From: SM1-46 sp002451215
GTDB lineage: Bacteria > Pseudomonadota > Gammaproteobacteria > Acidiferrobacterales > Sulfurifustaceae
NCBI GenBank assembly: GCA_002451215.1
Contig: DKBM01000030.1
Span: 1 to 5,027 of the forward strand
Direction of reading: 5' to 3'
DNA length: 5,027 bases
Of the stretch, positions 1 to 5,027 are shown piece after piece; position 1 is the first letter of the stretch, and the number at the start of each line of letters is the position of its first letter. The notes beneath the pieces are model-generated. The model searched no databases, was not told where the DNA came from, and worked only from the letters and a program-made list of their open reading frames with translations. Position numbers and translations under genes: made by a program.

Positions 1-486
1 TATCCGCGCGGCCTGGTCCGCTACACCACCCAGAACGAACTCGAACAGGGCAAGCCGCGCAAGATCCTGCGTCCACGCGTTCTGGTCTATTCGGGGCTGC
101 TCACGGCGATCGCCGTTGCGCTCGTGGTAGCGGTACTGCTGCGGGTGCCGCTAAGGCTGGATGTCATCCGCGATCGCAACTCGCTGTTTCGTGAGGCGAG
201 CCAGGGGCGGATCGAGAACGTGTACGTGCTGAAACTCATGAATATGGACAGTGAGCCGCACCGCTATCGGATCACCGCCACCGGAATCGAAGGGCTCGCA
301 CTGCGTGCCGACGAGGAACTCATCACAGTCAGGTCCGGCGAGGTCACCGAGGTACCGGTGGCGCTGCTCGCCGAGCGTGACCGCATCACCAAGCGCTCCA
401 CCCCAATCCGCTTTCATGCCGAAGCGGAGGACGACCCCAAGCTAAAGGTTGAGGAAGACGCGCGCTTCCTCGGTCCGGTAGACTGA
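1..486 (+). CDS. ccoG: CcoG/FixG cytochrome c oxidase accessory protein, C-terminal part (5' end outside window)
   Basis: The frame is open from base 1 to a TGA at 484-486 and gives the last 161 residues of CcoG. The family is a membrane protein with two [4Fe-4S] clusters; it acts as a cupric reductase that supplies Cu(I) for assembly of the CuB centre of cbb3 oxidase. The cluster-binding cysteines lie upstream of the window. Visible here are a juxtamembrane stretch that begins YPRGLVRYTTQNELEQGK, typical of the family, a final transmembrane helix at about fragment residues 28-46, the conserved VPLRLDVIRDRNSLFR stretch, and then the periplasmic immunoglobulin-like FixG C-terminal domain (roughly residues 65-155). 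The GTG at 124 is an internal codon, not a start, because homology continues unbroken before it. fixH follows after 4 nt, so the two are almost certainly co-transcribed. Confidence 0.95.
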   Translation, partial: YPRGLVRYTTQNELEQGKPRKILRPRVLVYSGLLTAIAVALVVAVLLRVPLRLDVIRDRNSLFREASQGRIENVYVLKLMNMDSEPHRYRITATGIEGLALRADEELITVRSGEVTEVPVALLAERDRITKRSTPIRFHAEAEDDPKLKVEEDARFLGPVD

Positions 487-490
487 CGAC

Positions 491-1000
491 ATGAACGCCA
501 CACCCGATAGCCCGAAACGCTGGTACCGCGAGCCATTCGTGTGGCTGCTCATTGCCTTTCCACTGACGGCGGTGATCGGCGGGTTCGTGACGCTGGCGCT
601 TGCGATCCAGAGCGACGACGGCGTCGTGGAGGACGACTACTACCACCGCGGCAAGGAGATTAATCGCGTGCTGGCGCGCGATCAGGCTGCCGCTCGTCAG
701 GGACTCGCCGGCAACGTGGCGCTGGATGCGGCGGCGCAGGAACTGCGCCTGTCATTGAGTGCGCGCGACCCGAAGGCGGTGCCGGCGCAGGTCGAACTGC
801 AGTTCCTGCACGCCACGCGCGCGGGAATGGATCGCACGCTTCTGCTGGCACGCGGATCGGACGGTATCTACCGTGCCGGACTTCCCGTGCTCACGCCGGG
901 CCATTGGCACGTTCAGGTATCGACGGCCGATTGGCGGCTGGTCGGGTCATTGCAGGCCCCGCGCGATGCCTCGGCGGTCTTGCGTCCCGGTACGCCCTGA
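491..1000 (+). CDS. ccoH: FixH/CcoH family cbb3 oxidase assembly protein
   Basis: A 169-residue protein of normal length for FixH. Members are single-span membrane proteins that associate with the CcoN subunit and are needed for stable assembly of cytochrome cbb3 oxidase. A short basic cytoplasmic N-terminus (KRWYREP, residues 9-15) precedes a transmembrane helix at about 16-39, with the remainder in the periplasm. The family signature DDYYHRGKEIN sits at residues 48-58, just past the membrane. The periplasmic domain is a beta-rich fold ending in a region with GHWHVQVSTADW. The ATG lies 4 nt after the ccoG stop. No strong Shine-Dalgarno is seen, so translational coupling to ccoG is likely. 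Context and motif agree, and no other family fits. Confidence 0.94.
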   Translation: MNATPDSPKRWYREPFVWLLIAFPLTAVIGGFVTLALAIQSDDGVVEDDYYHRGKEINRVLARDQAAARQGLAGNVALDAAAQELRLSLSARDPKAVPAQVELQFLHATRAGMDRTLLLARGSDGIYRAGLPVLTPGHWHVQVSTADWRLVGSLQAPRDASAVLRPGTP

Positions 1001-1018
1001 GTTTCCGTTCGTTTCGAG

Positions 1019-1765
1019 ATGCCGGTCGATGTGACTTTGGTCTCGGCCTTTCTGGTCGGGCTGCTGGGTTCGACGCACTGCATCGCTATGTGTGGCGGCA
1101 TTGTCGGCGCACTCACGATGGGTCTGGCGCCGGCAGCGCGGCGCTCGCCGTGGACGCTACTTCCCTACCTGCTCGCCTACAACGTCGGTCGCATCGCGTC
1201 CTATGCCGTTGCCGGTGCCGTACTCGGTCTCTTGAGTGCGCAGGTGCTGCGGGTCGCGACCCCGGCCGGTGCGCAGCTCTTCACGCGTATCGTCGCGGGC
1301 GGATTCATGATTGCCTTCGGGCTCTATCTCACGGGCTGGTGGCCAGTGTTGACGCGCCTGGAGCAGTTAGGCGCGAAGTTGTGGAAACACATCGAACCGT
1401 TCGGTCGACGCTTCCTGCCGGTGAATCATCCCGCCAAGGCGCTGATGCTCGGCCTGGTGTGGGGCTGGCTGCCCTGCGGGATGGTGTACTCGGCACTTGC
1501 ATGGGCGCTTGTTTCCGGCAGCGCGGCCGATGGCGCACTGCTGATGCTGGCATTTGGGCTCGGGACGCTGCCCATGTTGCTTGCGCTGGGCGCCGCTGCG
1601 CGCTGGCTTGGCGGTCTCGCGCGCCAGCGCTGGCTGCGCGTGGGCGCCGGCGCGGTGCTGGTTCTCTTCGGCCTCTACTTCATGCTCGCGCCGCGCGCGC
1701 ATCATCATGCATCGGCGCCCGAGAAAGCGCCCGTCACAGACCATGCGGACCACGGAGGGCATTAG
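1019..1765 (+). CDS. TauE/SafE (UreH/DsbD_2-like) membrane protein with His-rich tail, linked to cbb3 oxidase genes
   Basis: A 248-residue integral membrane protein with about six helices (roughly residues 5-32, 47-70, 86-106, 138-165, 168-192, 203-223). It matches the COG2836 'sulfite exporter TauE/SafE' group, whose fold resembles the membrane domain of DsbD/CcdA. Helix 1 has the motif H20-C21-I-A-M-C25-G-G and helix 4 has W148-G-W-L-P-C153-G-M, placing cysteines in the same helices as the DsbD/CcdA redox pair. The C-terminal tail holds six histidines (228-230, 242, 245, 248) and acidic residues, consistent with metal binding. Members often sit beside ccoG/ccoH. A role in copper handling or in thiol redox during cbb3 assembly is inference; sulfite export is only the family label. 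It begins 18 nt after fixH with a poor ribosome site. GTG at 1031 is an alternative start. Confidence 0.88.
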   Translation: MPVDVTLVSAFLVGLLGSTHCIAMCGGIVGALTMGLAPAARRSPWTLLPYLLAYNVGRIASYAVAGAVLGLLSAQVLRVATPAGAQLFTRIVAGGFMIAFGLYLTGWWPVLTRLEQLGAKLWKHIEPFGRRFLPVNHPAKALMLGLVWGWLPCGMVYSALAWALVSGSAADGALLMLAFGLGTLPMLLALGAAARWLGGLARQRWLRVGAGAVLVLFGLYFMLAPRAHHHASAPEKAPVTDHADHGGH

Positions 1766-1770
1766 CGCGA

Positions 1771-1800
1771 TTTCGTGTTCCCCGCACGGTGTTTTATAGT
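1771..1800 (+). promoter_or_regulatory. Candidate promoter for the SYLF gene
   Basis: TATAGT at 1795-1800 matches five of six positions of the sigma70 -10 consensus and lies in the 104-bp gap after the membrane-protein gene. The expected -35 position (1772-1777, TTCGTG) is poor, so any promoter would be weak or activator-dependent. A start near 1807 would give a leader of about 63 nt. That leader contains the perfect 6-bp inverted repeat CGGCCG at 1817-1822 and 1833-1838 with a 10-nt loop. No T-run follows the hairpin, so it does not look like an intrinsic terminator. Confidence 0.35.
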
Positions 1801-1856
1801 ATCGCTACGCCGTGTCCGGCCGGATTGGTCCTCGGCCGCCCGCAATCAAAACTCCC

Positions 1857-1862
1857 TGGAGG
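1857..1862 (+). promoter_or_regulatory. Ribosome binding site of the SYLF gene
   Basis: TGGAGG lies 7 nt before the ATG at 1870. It is the clearest Shine-Dalgarno in the window and fixes the start of the SYLF protein, which directly begins with a signal peptide. The frame stays open far upstream (to about 904), but that extension runs antiparallel to no homology and overlaps two real genes, so it is rejected. Confidence 0.8.
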
Positions 1863-1869
1863 CTTGAAC

Positions 1870-2439
1870 ATGCTAGCGCGACTCACTCTCATTCTTGCCG
1901 TCGGTTTCACCCTGTTTTATTCGGCAGCGTTTGCCGCCGAAGACAAGGCGGCGCAGCAGCGCACTGAAATTCTCAAGATGCGCGATGCGACGCTTGCCGA
2001 TCTCTACAAACAGAAGCCGGAACTGAGGGCCAAGGTCGAAAAGGCGCCCGGTTATGCGGTATTCAGCAACGTTGGGGTGCAGGTAATTTTTTTCGGTGGC
2101 GGTGGCGGCCATGGCGTGGCGGTCGATAACAAGACCGGCAAGGAAGTCTTCATGAATATGGCGCAAGTGACTGCCGGCATTGGCGTTGGTATCAAGGATT
2201 TCCGGGGCGTGTTCATCTTCCGCGACGAGACCACGCTCAAAAAGTTCATCTACAGCGGATGGGAATTCAGCGGCGAAGCCGAGGCCGCCGCCAAATCGGA
2301 CAGCAAGGGCGGCGCGGCGACCGACGCCACCTCAATGCAGAGCGGTATTGAGGTCTACCAACTCACCAAGTCCGGCATCATTGCCTCGGCCACCGTCGCC
2401 GGAACCAAGTACTGGATAAACAAGAACCTCAATCCCTGA
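1870..2439 (+). CDS. Secreted SYLF-domain (Ysc84-like) lipid-binding family protein
   Basis: A 189-residue protein. Residues 1-22 form a Sec signal peptide: a basic start, a hydrophobic core, then AFA before AED, so signal peptidase I probably cuts after Ala22. There is no cysteine for a lipoprotein anchor, so the mature protein should be periplasmic or exported. The mature part is a SYLF/Ysc84 domain: an N-terminal helix with ILKMRDATLADLYKQ, the landmark GYAVFSNVGV (61-70), a glycine run at 76-80 followed by HG, then NKTGKEVFMNMAQVTAGIGVGIKD and a C-terminal segment ending near KYWINKNLN. Eukaryotic SYLF domains bind phosphoinositides; bacterial relatives are thought to bind lipids, but their role is not settled. 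The gene has its own ribosome site and candidate promoter, so a functional link to the upstream oxidase genes is doubtful. Confidence 0.92.
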   Translation: MLARLTLILAVGFTLFYSAAFAAEDKAAQQRTEILKMRDATLADLYKQKPELRAKVEKAPGYAVFSNVGVQVIFFGGGGGHGVAVDNKTGKEVFMNMAQVTAGIGVGIKDFRGVFIFRDETTLKKFIYSGWEFSGEAEAAAKSDSKGGAATDATSMQSGIEVYQLTKSGIIASATVAGTKYWINKNLNP

Positions 2440-2466
2440 CACAACACCAGGGCAGGATCGGGACTC

Positions 2467-2468
2467 NN
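2467..2468. other. Undetermined bases (NN), probable assembly junction
   Basis: Two N characters lie 28 nt after the SYLF stop codon and directly before an open frame that lacks its 5' half. This is what a scaffold join or a consensus failure would give. The true distance between the left and right parts of the window is therefore uncertain. Confidence 0.9.
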
Positions 2469-2645
2469 TTGGCTTTTTGGGTTGAGGGAGATTCCATTGC
2501 CATCGGTTTCGGCCGGACGCCGATCTCGAAAGGTGACGAGATCCGGCTCGCGGCGCGCACCAACATCTGGGCGCACGCGCTGAGTGACGTGCGGGCGCTG
2601 CGGGTCGCGAAGGCGGGCGACCCGATCCGAGTGGAAATCGCCTGA
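2469..2645 (+). CDS. Cyclophilin-like (TM1367/COG2164, DUF369) protein, C-terminal fragment without start
   Basis: Directly after NN an open frame of 58 codons runs to a TGA at 2643-2645. It reads LAFWVEGDSIAIGFGRTPIS, continues through KGDEIRLAARTNIW, and ends in AGDPIRVEIA. From memory this parallels the second half of TM1367-type cyclophilin-like proteins (a Y/FW..G.A.. segment, FFG.TP.S, a charged residue pair, A..VNV.G, then a DL..L...K.GD.I.V ending). Those proteins are about 120 residues long, have a cyclophilin fold and have no established activity. Roughly the first 60 residues are missing. They cannot be encoded immediately upstream, because the SYLF stop is only about 30 nt away. 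Either sequence is lost at NN or the gene is a degraded remnant. Family assignment is moderate; that this stretch is coding is more certain than its name. Confidence 0.6.
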   Translation: MAFWVEGDSIAIGFGRTPISKGDEIRLAARTNIWAHALSDVRALRVAKAGDPIRVEIA

Positions 2646-2705
2646 TTACGGGATCCCGCTGTACCGCCCGGGTCAAAGTTATTGATAGAGCCCCTCGGGC
2701 GCACA

Positions 2706-2729
2706 TGCTTAAATGGGGCATCGTCCCCA
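2706..2729 (+). promoter_or_regulatory. Candidate extended -10 and leader dyad before the metallopeptidase gene
   Basis: The 99-bp gap before the metallopeptidase contains TG-C-TTAAAT at 2706-2714, an extended -10-like element. It is followed at once by the short dyad TGGGG (2714-2718) and CCCCA (2725-2729) with a 6-nt loop. TTGATA at 2682-2687 resembles a -35 box, but the spacer is 21 nt, too long for a standard sigma70 promoter. A start near 2721 would leave a leader of about 24 nt with no recognisable Shine-Dalgarno. Weak evidence; the dyad could be an operator or chance. Confidence 0.25.
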
Positions 2730-2744
2730 ACCCGGTCAACCGCG

Positions 2745-3842
2745 ATGCGGACCTTCACTTGTAGCTGCGGCAATACGTTGTATTTCGAGAACACGCAGTG
2801 TTTCGCGTGTGGCCGCGTGCTCGGCTTCCTGCCCGAGACACTGACACTGAGCGCACTGGAATCGGCCGGCGACCTCGAGTGGCGGGCGCTCGCCGCGCGT
2901 GGCGATTCCTATCGACAGTGCAAGAACTACCGCGAGGAAAACGTTTGCAACTGGATGGTGCCTAGCGACGATCCGAATGCTTTCTGTCGTGCCTGTCGCC
3001 TGAACCACGTCATTCCGAATCTTTCCGATCCGCGAAACCGGGTGTTGTGGGCGCGCGTTGAGACCGCCAAGCGCCGGCTGCTCTACACTTTGATGCGTCT
3101 TGGCCTGCCGCTGGTGAGTCGTGCAACCGATCCACAGCGTGGGTTGGCATTCGAGTTCCTCGCCGATTCCGAAGCAGGCCTTGAGTTCGCTGACGACAGC
3201 GGCGCGCAGCAGGTACTAACGGGCCATCGGGCTGGTCTGATAACCATCAACGTCGCCGAGGCCGATCCGAGTGCGCGCGAGGGCATGCGCGAGCGCATGG
3301 GCGAGCAGTACCGCACCCTGCTCGGGCATTTTCGCCACGAGAGCGCGCATTACTACTGGGATCTGCTGATTCGGGGCAGCGAGTGGGAGGGGATGTTTCG
3401 CGCCCAGTTCGGCGACGAGCGCACCGACTATGCCGAGGCGCTGCGCCGCTACTACGGAGCCCCCGTCAAAGATTGGCAGTCAGGCTTCATCAGCGCCTAT
3501 GCGAGCGCTCATCCCTGGGAGGATTTCGCGGAAACCTGGGCGCACTATTTGCACATGATCGACACGCTCGAAACCGCGCATGCCCATGGTTTTGCGGTGG
3601 AGGGCCGGATGCTGCGGCCACCGGTGTCGGTGGACGCCCCGCGCCTGCAGCTCGCTGCGGTCCCGGATGTCGTGCCGGCGACTTTCGATGAACTGCTCGG
3701 CGACTGGATCAAGTTGACGCTTGCGATGAACGCCCTCAATCGCAGCATGGGACTCGACGATGCTTACCCGTTCGCGCTCTCGCCGCAGGCACGCGCCAAG
3801 CTGCGCTTCGTGCATCACCTGATCGCGGCGCACAGCACCTAG
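2745..3842 (+). CDS. Zinc-ribbon, HExxH zinc-binding metallopeptidase family protein (DUF2248/Peptidase_Mx type)
   Basis: A 365-residue protein, probably cytoplasmic since no signal or membrane segment is seen. The N-terminus is a cysteine-rich zinc-ribbon region with C6-x-C8 and C19-x2-C22, then C59, C68 and C81-x2-C84, enough for two metal sites. The C-terminal domain carries H198-E-S-A-H202, a classic HExxH zinc-protease motif in FRHESAHYYWD, and downstream H256-P-W-E-D-F-A-E263-T-W-A-H, which may supply the third zinc ligand. This layout matches the 'putative zinc-binding metallopeptidase' family; no substrate is known to me. The ATG at 2745 is chosen because it starts right before the zinc ribbon. 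A TTG at 2682 would add 21 residues from intergenic DNA with no family character. The gene converges on Anbu with overlapping stop codons, and such proteins recur near Anbu/ATP-grasp loci, so a shared pathway is likely but inferred. Confidence 0.9.
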   Translation: MRTFTCSCGNTLYFENTQCFACGRVLGFLPETLTLSALESAGDLEWRALAARGDSYRQCKNYREENVCNWMVPSDDPNAFCRACRLNHVIPNLSDPRNRVLWARVETAKRRLLYTLMRLGLPLVSRATDPQRGLAFEFLADSEAGLEFADDSGAQQVLTGHRAGLITINVAEADPSAREGMRERMGEQYRTLLGHFRHESAHYYWDLLIRGSEWEGMFRAQFGDERTDYAEALRRYYGAPVKDWQSGFISAYASAHPWEDFAETWAHYLHMIDTLETAHAHGFAVEGRMLRPPVSVDAPRLQLAAVPDVVPATFDELLGDWIKLTLAMNALNRSMGLDDAYPFALSPQARAKLRFVHHLIAAHST

Positions 3843-4582
3843 GAGCCGCTTTTCTCCCAGTCAAAGCGCGGCAGGCGCTCAAATGCCCGCTCCAGTCCCT
3901 GATTCCAGCGCCGTTGCAGGATTCGAAACAGCGGCGTGTTGTACCCGAGCGAAAGCCTTCGTGTCAGCTCGAGTTCATCGGCGCGATACATCGCTAATTC
4001 CACTGGCGGTCCCACCGAGATGTTGGCGCGCATGGTGGAGTCGATCGAAACCAGCGCACAGCGCGCCGCATCCTCCAGTTCGGTGTCAGGGCGGATGATA
4101 CGGTCCAGGATCGGTTTGCCGTACTTGGTTTCTCCAATCTGCAGGTACGGTGTCTCGGGCGAGGCGGCGATATAGTTGCCTTGCGGATAGATGAGGTAGG
4201 CATTCGGCTCGCGCCCGAGAATCTGGCCGCCCAGTATGAAGCTCGCCTCAACGTTGACGCCGTTCTCCTTCAGGTTCGGGCCATATTCGGCCTGCACGCG
4301 CTGGCTCAACCGCCCGATGTAGTGCGCGGCATCAAAAAGATAATGAAAGCCGTGCAGGCTCTCGGGTGCCGACGGGTCTTCGAGATCGCGCTGAATCGCG
4401 TTGATCACTGACTGGGTAGTGGCGAGATTGCCCGACGCCAGCAACACGATGAGTCGCTCGCCGGGCACACTGAAAACGTGCATTTTGCTGTAGGTGGACA
4501 CGTAGTCCACGCCCGCATTGGTGCGTGAGTCAGACGCGAACACCAGTCCGCGCTTGACCTTGATCGCCAGACAGTAGGTCAT
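3839..4582 (-). CDS. anbu: Anbu proteasome-type peptidase (Ntn hydrolase)
   Basis: A 247-residue protein of the Anbu (ancestral beta subunit; COG3484) family, bacterial homologues of proteasome beta subunits. The start is fixed by chemistry: Met1 precedes Thr2, which becomes the N-terminal nucleophile when Met is removed. The following residues fit the family: GLVFASDSRTNAGVDYVSTYSKMHVF contributes Asp18 and Lys33 (Asp17 and Lys32 in mature numbering), the remaining catalytic residues. The SGNLATTQSVI segment and the C-terminal RADELELTRR region also fit. Known Anbu proteins form open spiral assemblies rather than closed barrels, and physiological substrates are unresolved. No Shine-Dalgarno is visible before the start. 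The gene is divergent from the ATP-grasp gene across 200 bp and convergent with the metallopeptidase, whose stop overlaps its own. All catalytic residues are present, so an active enzyme is expected. Confidence 0.95.
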   Translation of the reverse strand: MTYCLAIKVKRGLVFASDSRTNAGVDYVSTYSKMHVFSVPGERLIVLLASGNLATTQSVINAIQRDLEDPSAPESLHGFHYLFDAAHYIGRLSQRVQAEYGPNLKENGVNVEASFILGGQILGREPNAYLIYPQGNYIAASPETPYLQIGETKYGKPILDRIIRPDTELEDAARCALVSIDSTMRANISVGPPVELAMYRADELELTRRLSLGYNTPLFRILQRRWNQGLERAFERLPRFDWEKSGS

Positions 4583-4635
4583 GAAGTGATTGTGCCTTGC
4601 AGTCGATTCGCCAGTGTGCCAGCCGAGTGCGTTCC

Positions 4636-4671
4636 AAAACGGTGCGGTCGGTCGATGCGTCGCACCATTTT
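4636..4671. repeat. Inverted repeat in the Anbu / ATP-grasp divergent intergenic region
   Basis: GGTGCG (4641-4646) and CGCACC (4661-4666) form a perfect 6-bp dyad with a 14-nt spacer. Flanking AAAA (4636-4639) and TTTT (4668-4671) extend it across one mismatch (C4640/A4667). On the + strand the right arm is followed by ATTTTTG and on the - strand by GTTTTGG, so it resembles a bidirectional terminator or attenuator. The half-sites are 20 bp centre to centre, two helical turns, which would also suit a dimeric regulator. It lies 54 bp from the Anbu start and about 110 bp from the ATP-grasp start. Confidence 0.4.
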
Positions 4672-4679
4672 TGAGTAGC

Positions 4680-4709
4680 TTGTCGGTCTGTGCATGTTTA
4701 TGTTACTAC
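4680..4709 (+). promoter_or_regulatory. Possible promoter for the ATP-grasp gene
   Basis: This AT-richer patch in the divergent intergenic region holds TTGTCG (4680-4685, four of six -35 matches) and, 18 nt on, TG-T-TACTAC (4701-4709), an extended -10-like element with a poor core. TATGTT at 4699-4704 is a better -10 core, but its spacer to TTGTCG is only 13 nt. The patch is the most promoter-like stretch between the two genes on this strand. The evidence is weak. Confidence 0.25.
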
Positions 4710-4728
4710 AGCGGTGAGCATGTTGGCA

Positions 4729-4751
4729 TGAATGCGCGCCGGATGCATTCA
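4729..4751. repeat. Inverted repeat TGAATGC-N9-GCATTCA upstream of the ATP-grasp gene
   Basis: Two perfect 7-bp arms (4729-4735 and 4745-4751) flank a 9-nt GC-rich spacer, ending 31 nt before the ATG at 4783. Its position, downstream of the possible promoter and upstream of the ribosome site, suits an operator for a dimeric repressor or a leader hairpin. The regulator is unknown. Confidence 0.4.
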
Positions 4752-4782
4752 ATCCCGCTTACCTCGTCAGGAAAAACAGGCA

Positions 4783-5027
4783 ATGGCAATTCGCTGGGGC
4801 GGCTACCGCGTCAAGGGGTTGTACGACGAGCTGATTCGCGCAGCGGGCAAGCCGCGCGAGGCGGCGCGCGCCCTGGCGGGCTATCTCCGCAGCCTGACCG
4901 ATGCCGATATTGAGGAACGCAAGCAGGCGGCGGAGGCGGCGATTCGTGTCATGGGCATCACCTTCACCGTTTACTCGGAAGAAGGGGGTTCCATCGACCG
5001 GTCCTGGCCGTTCGACATCATTCCCCG
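4783..5027 (+). CDS. Circularly permuted type 2 ATP-grasp protein, N-terminal part (3' end outside window)
   Basis: The frame gives 81 complete residues and runs off the right edge. It matches the N-terminus of the COG2308/DUF404 family: YDEL at 14-17, a helical segment with LTDADIEERKQAAEAAI, then GITFTVY at 58-64 and WPFDIIP at 75-81, the point where the family enters its conserved core. These proteins carry a circularly permuted ATP-grasp fold and are predicted carboxylate-amine ligases that form amide or peptide bonds; their substrates are not established. The catalytic ATP-binding residues lie beyond the window. AGGA at 4769-4772 lies 10 nt before the chosen ATG. An in-frame ATG at 4732 would add 17 residues without an obvious ribosome site. 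It is divergent from Anbu; alpha-E and transglutaminase-like genes are expected downstream by analogy. Confidence 0.92.
   Translation, partial: MAIRWGGYRVKGLYDELIRAAGKPREAARALAGYLRSLTDADIEERKQAAEAAIRVMGITFTVYSEEGGSIDRSWPFDIIP

Noticed and set aside
904..1869. Long open extension upstream of the SYLF gene in the same frame
   Set aside because: It overlaps fixH and the membrane-protein gene in another frame, has the arginine-rich look of a GC-rich shadow frame, and the real start has a good ribosome site and signal peptide.
2691..2701. Short hairpin GCCC-CTC-GGGC as a terminator of the cyclophilin-like fragment
   Set aside because: The stem is only 4 bp, the loop 3 nt, and no T-run follows.
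2682..2744. TTG start at 2682 for the metallopeptidase
   Set aside because: The 21 added residues have no family character and cover the only intergenic space and the possible promoter. The ATG at 2745 directly precedes the zinc ribbon.
3480..3833. Minus-strand open frames inside the metallopeptidase gene as an Anbu extension or antisense gene
   Set aside because: Anbu already ends at 3839 at normal family length, and the antisense frames look like codon-bias shadows.
4617..4634. GG-N10-GC pattern on the - strand upstream of Anbu, suggestive of a sigma54 promoter
   Set aside because: Only the spaced GG and GC and part of the -24 element fit; the TT of the -12 element is absent. Such patterns are common by chance in GC-rich DNA.
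4590..4913. Open frame of 107 codons on the + strand over the intergenic region and the ATP-grasp start
   Set aside because: It is out of frame with the clear ATP-grasp protein that it overlaps, and its sequence matches no family I recognise.

Overview
The window is high-GC DNA from a Gram-negative proteobacterium, most likely a beta- or gammaproteobacterium. I infer this from the cbb3-oxidase assembly genes, a SYLF-domain protein with a Sec signal, and an Anbu proteasome-homologue locus. The two undetermined bases at 2467-2468 point to a draft or metagenomic assembly. All genes look chromosomal. I found no mobile element, tRNA, rRNA or CRISPR array.

Left part (1-1765, all +): the 3' end of ccoG/fixG, then ccoH/fixH, then a six-helix TauE/SafE (UreH/DsbD_2-like) membrane protein with a histidine-rich tail. 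They are spaced 4 and 18 nt apart and look like one transcription unit for assembly and copper supply of cytochrome cbb3 oxidase. No ccoI or ccoS follows.

Middle part (1766-2744): a stand-alone gene for a secreted SYLF (Ysc84-like) protein with its own good ribosome binding site and a candidate promoter. About 30 nt after its stop comes the NN ambiguity. Directly after NN lies an open frame of 58 codons (2469-2645) that reads like the C-terminal half of a TM1367-type cyclophilin-like protein (COG2164/DUF369). Its start is missing, so either the assembly has a hidden gap here or the gene is a remnant.

Right part (2745-5027): a zinc-ribbon plus HExxH metallopeptidase (+), the proteasome-like peptidase Anbu (-), and the 5' end of a circularly permuted type 2 ATP-grasp protein (+). 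The metallopeptidase and Anbu genes converge so tightly that their TAG stop codons overlap. Anbu and the ATP-grasp gene diverge from a 200-bp control region that contains two inverted repeats. This matches the known but biochemically unsolved Anbu / ATP-grasp / alpha-E / transglutaminase neighbourhood, which has been proposed to make and break a peptide or amide product. The rest of that cluster would lie just beyond the right edge. It is the most interesting part of the window.
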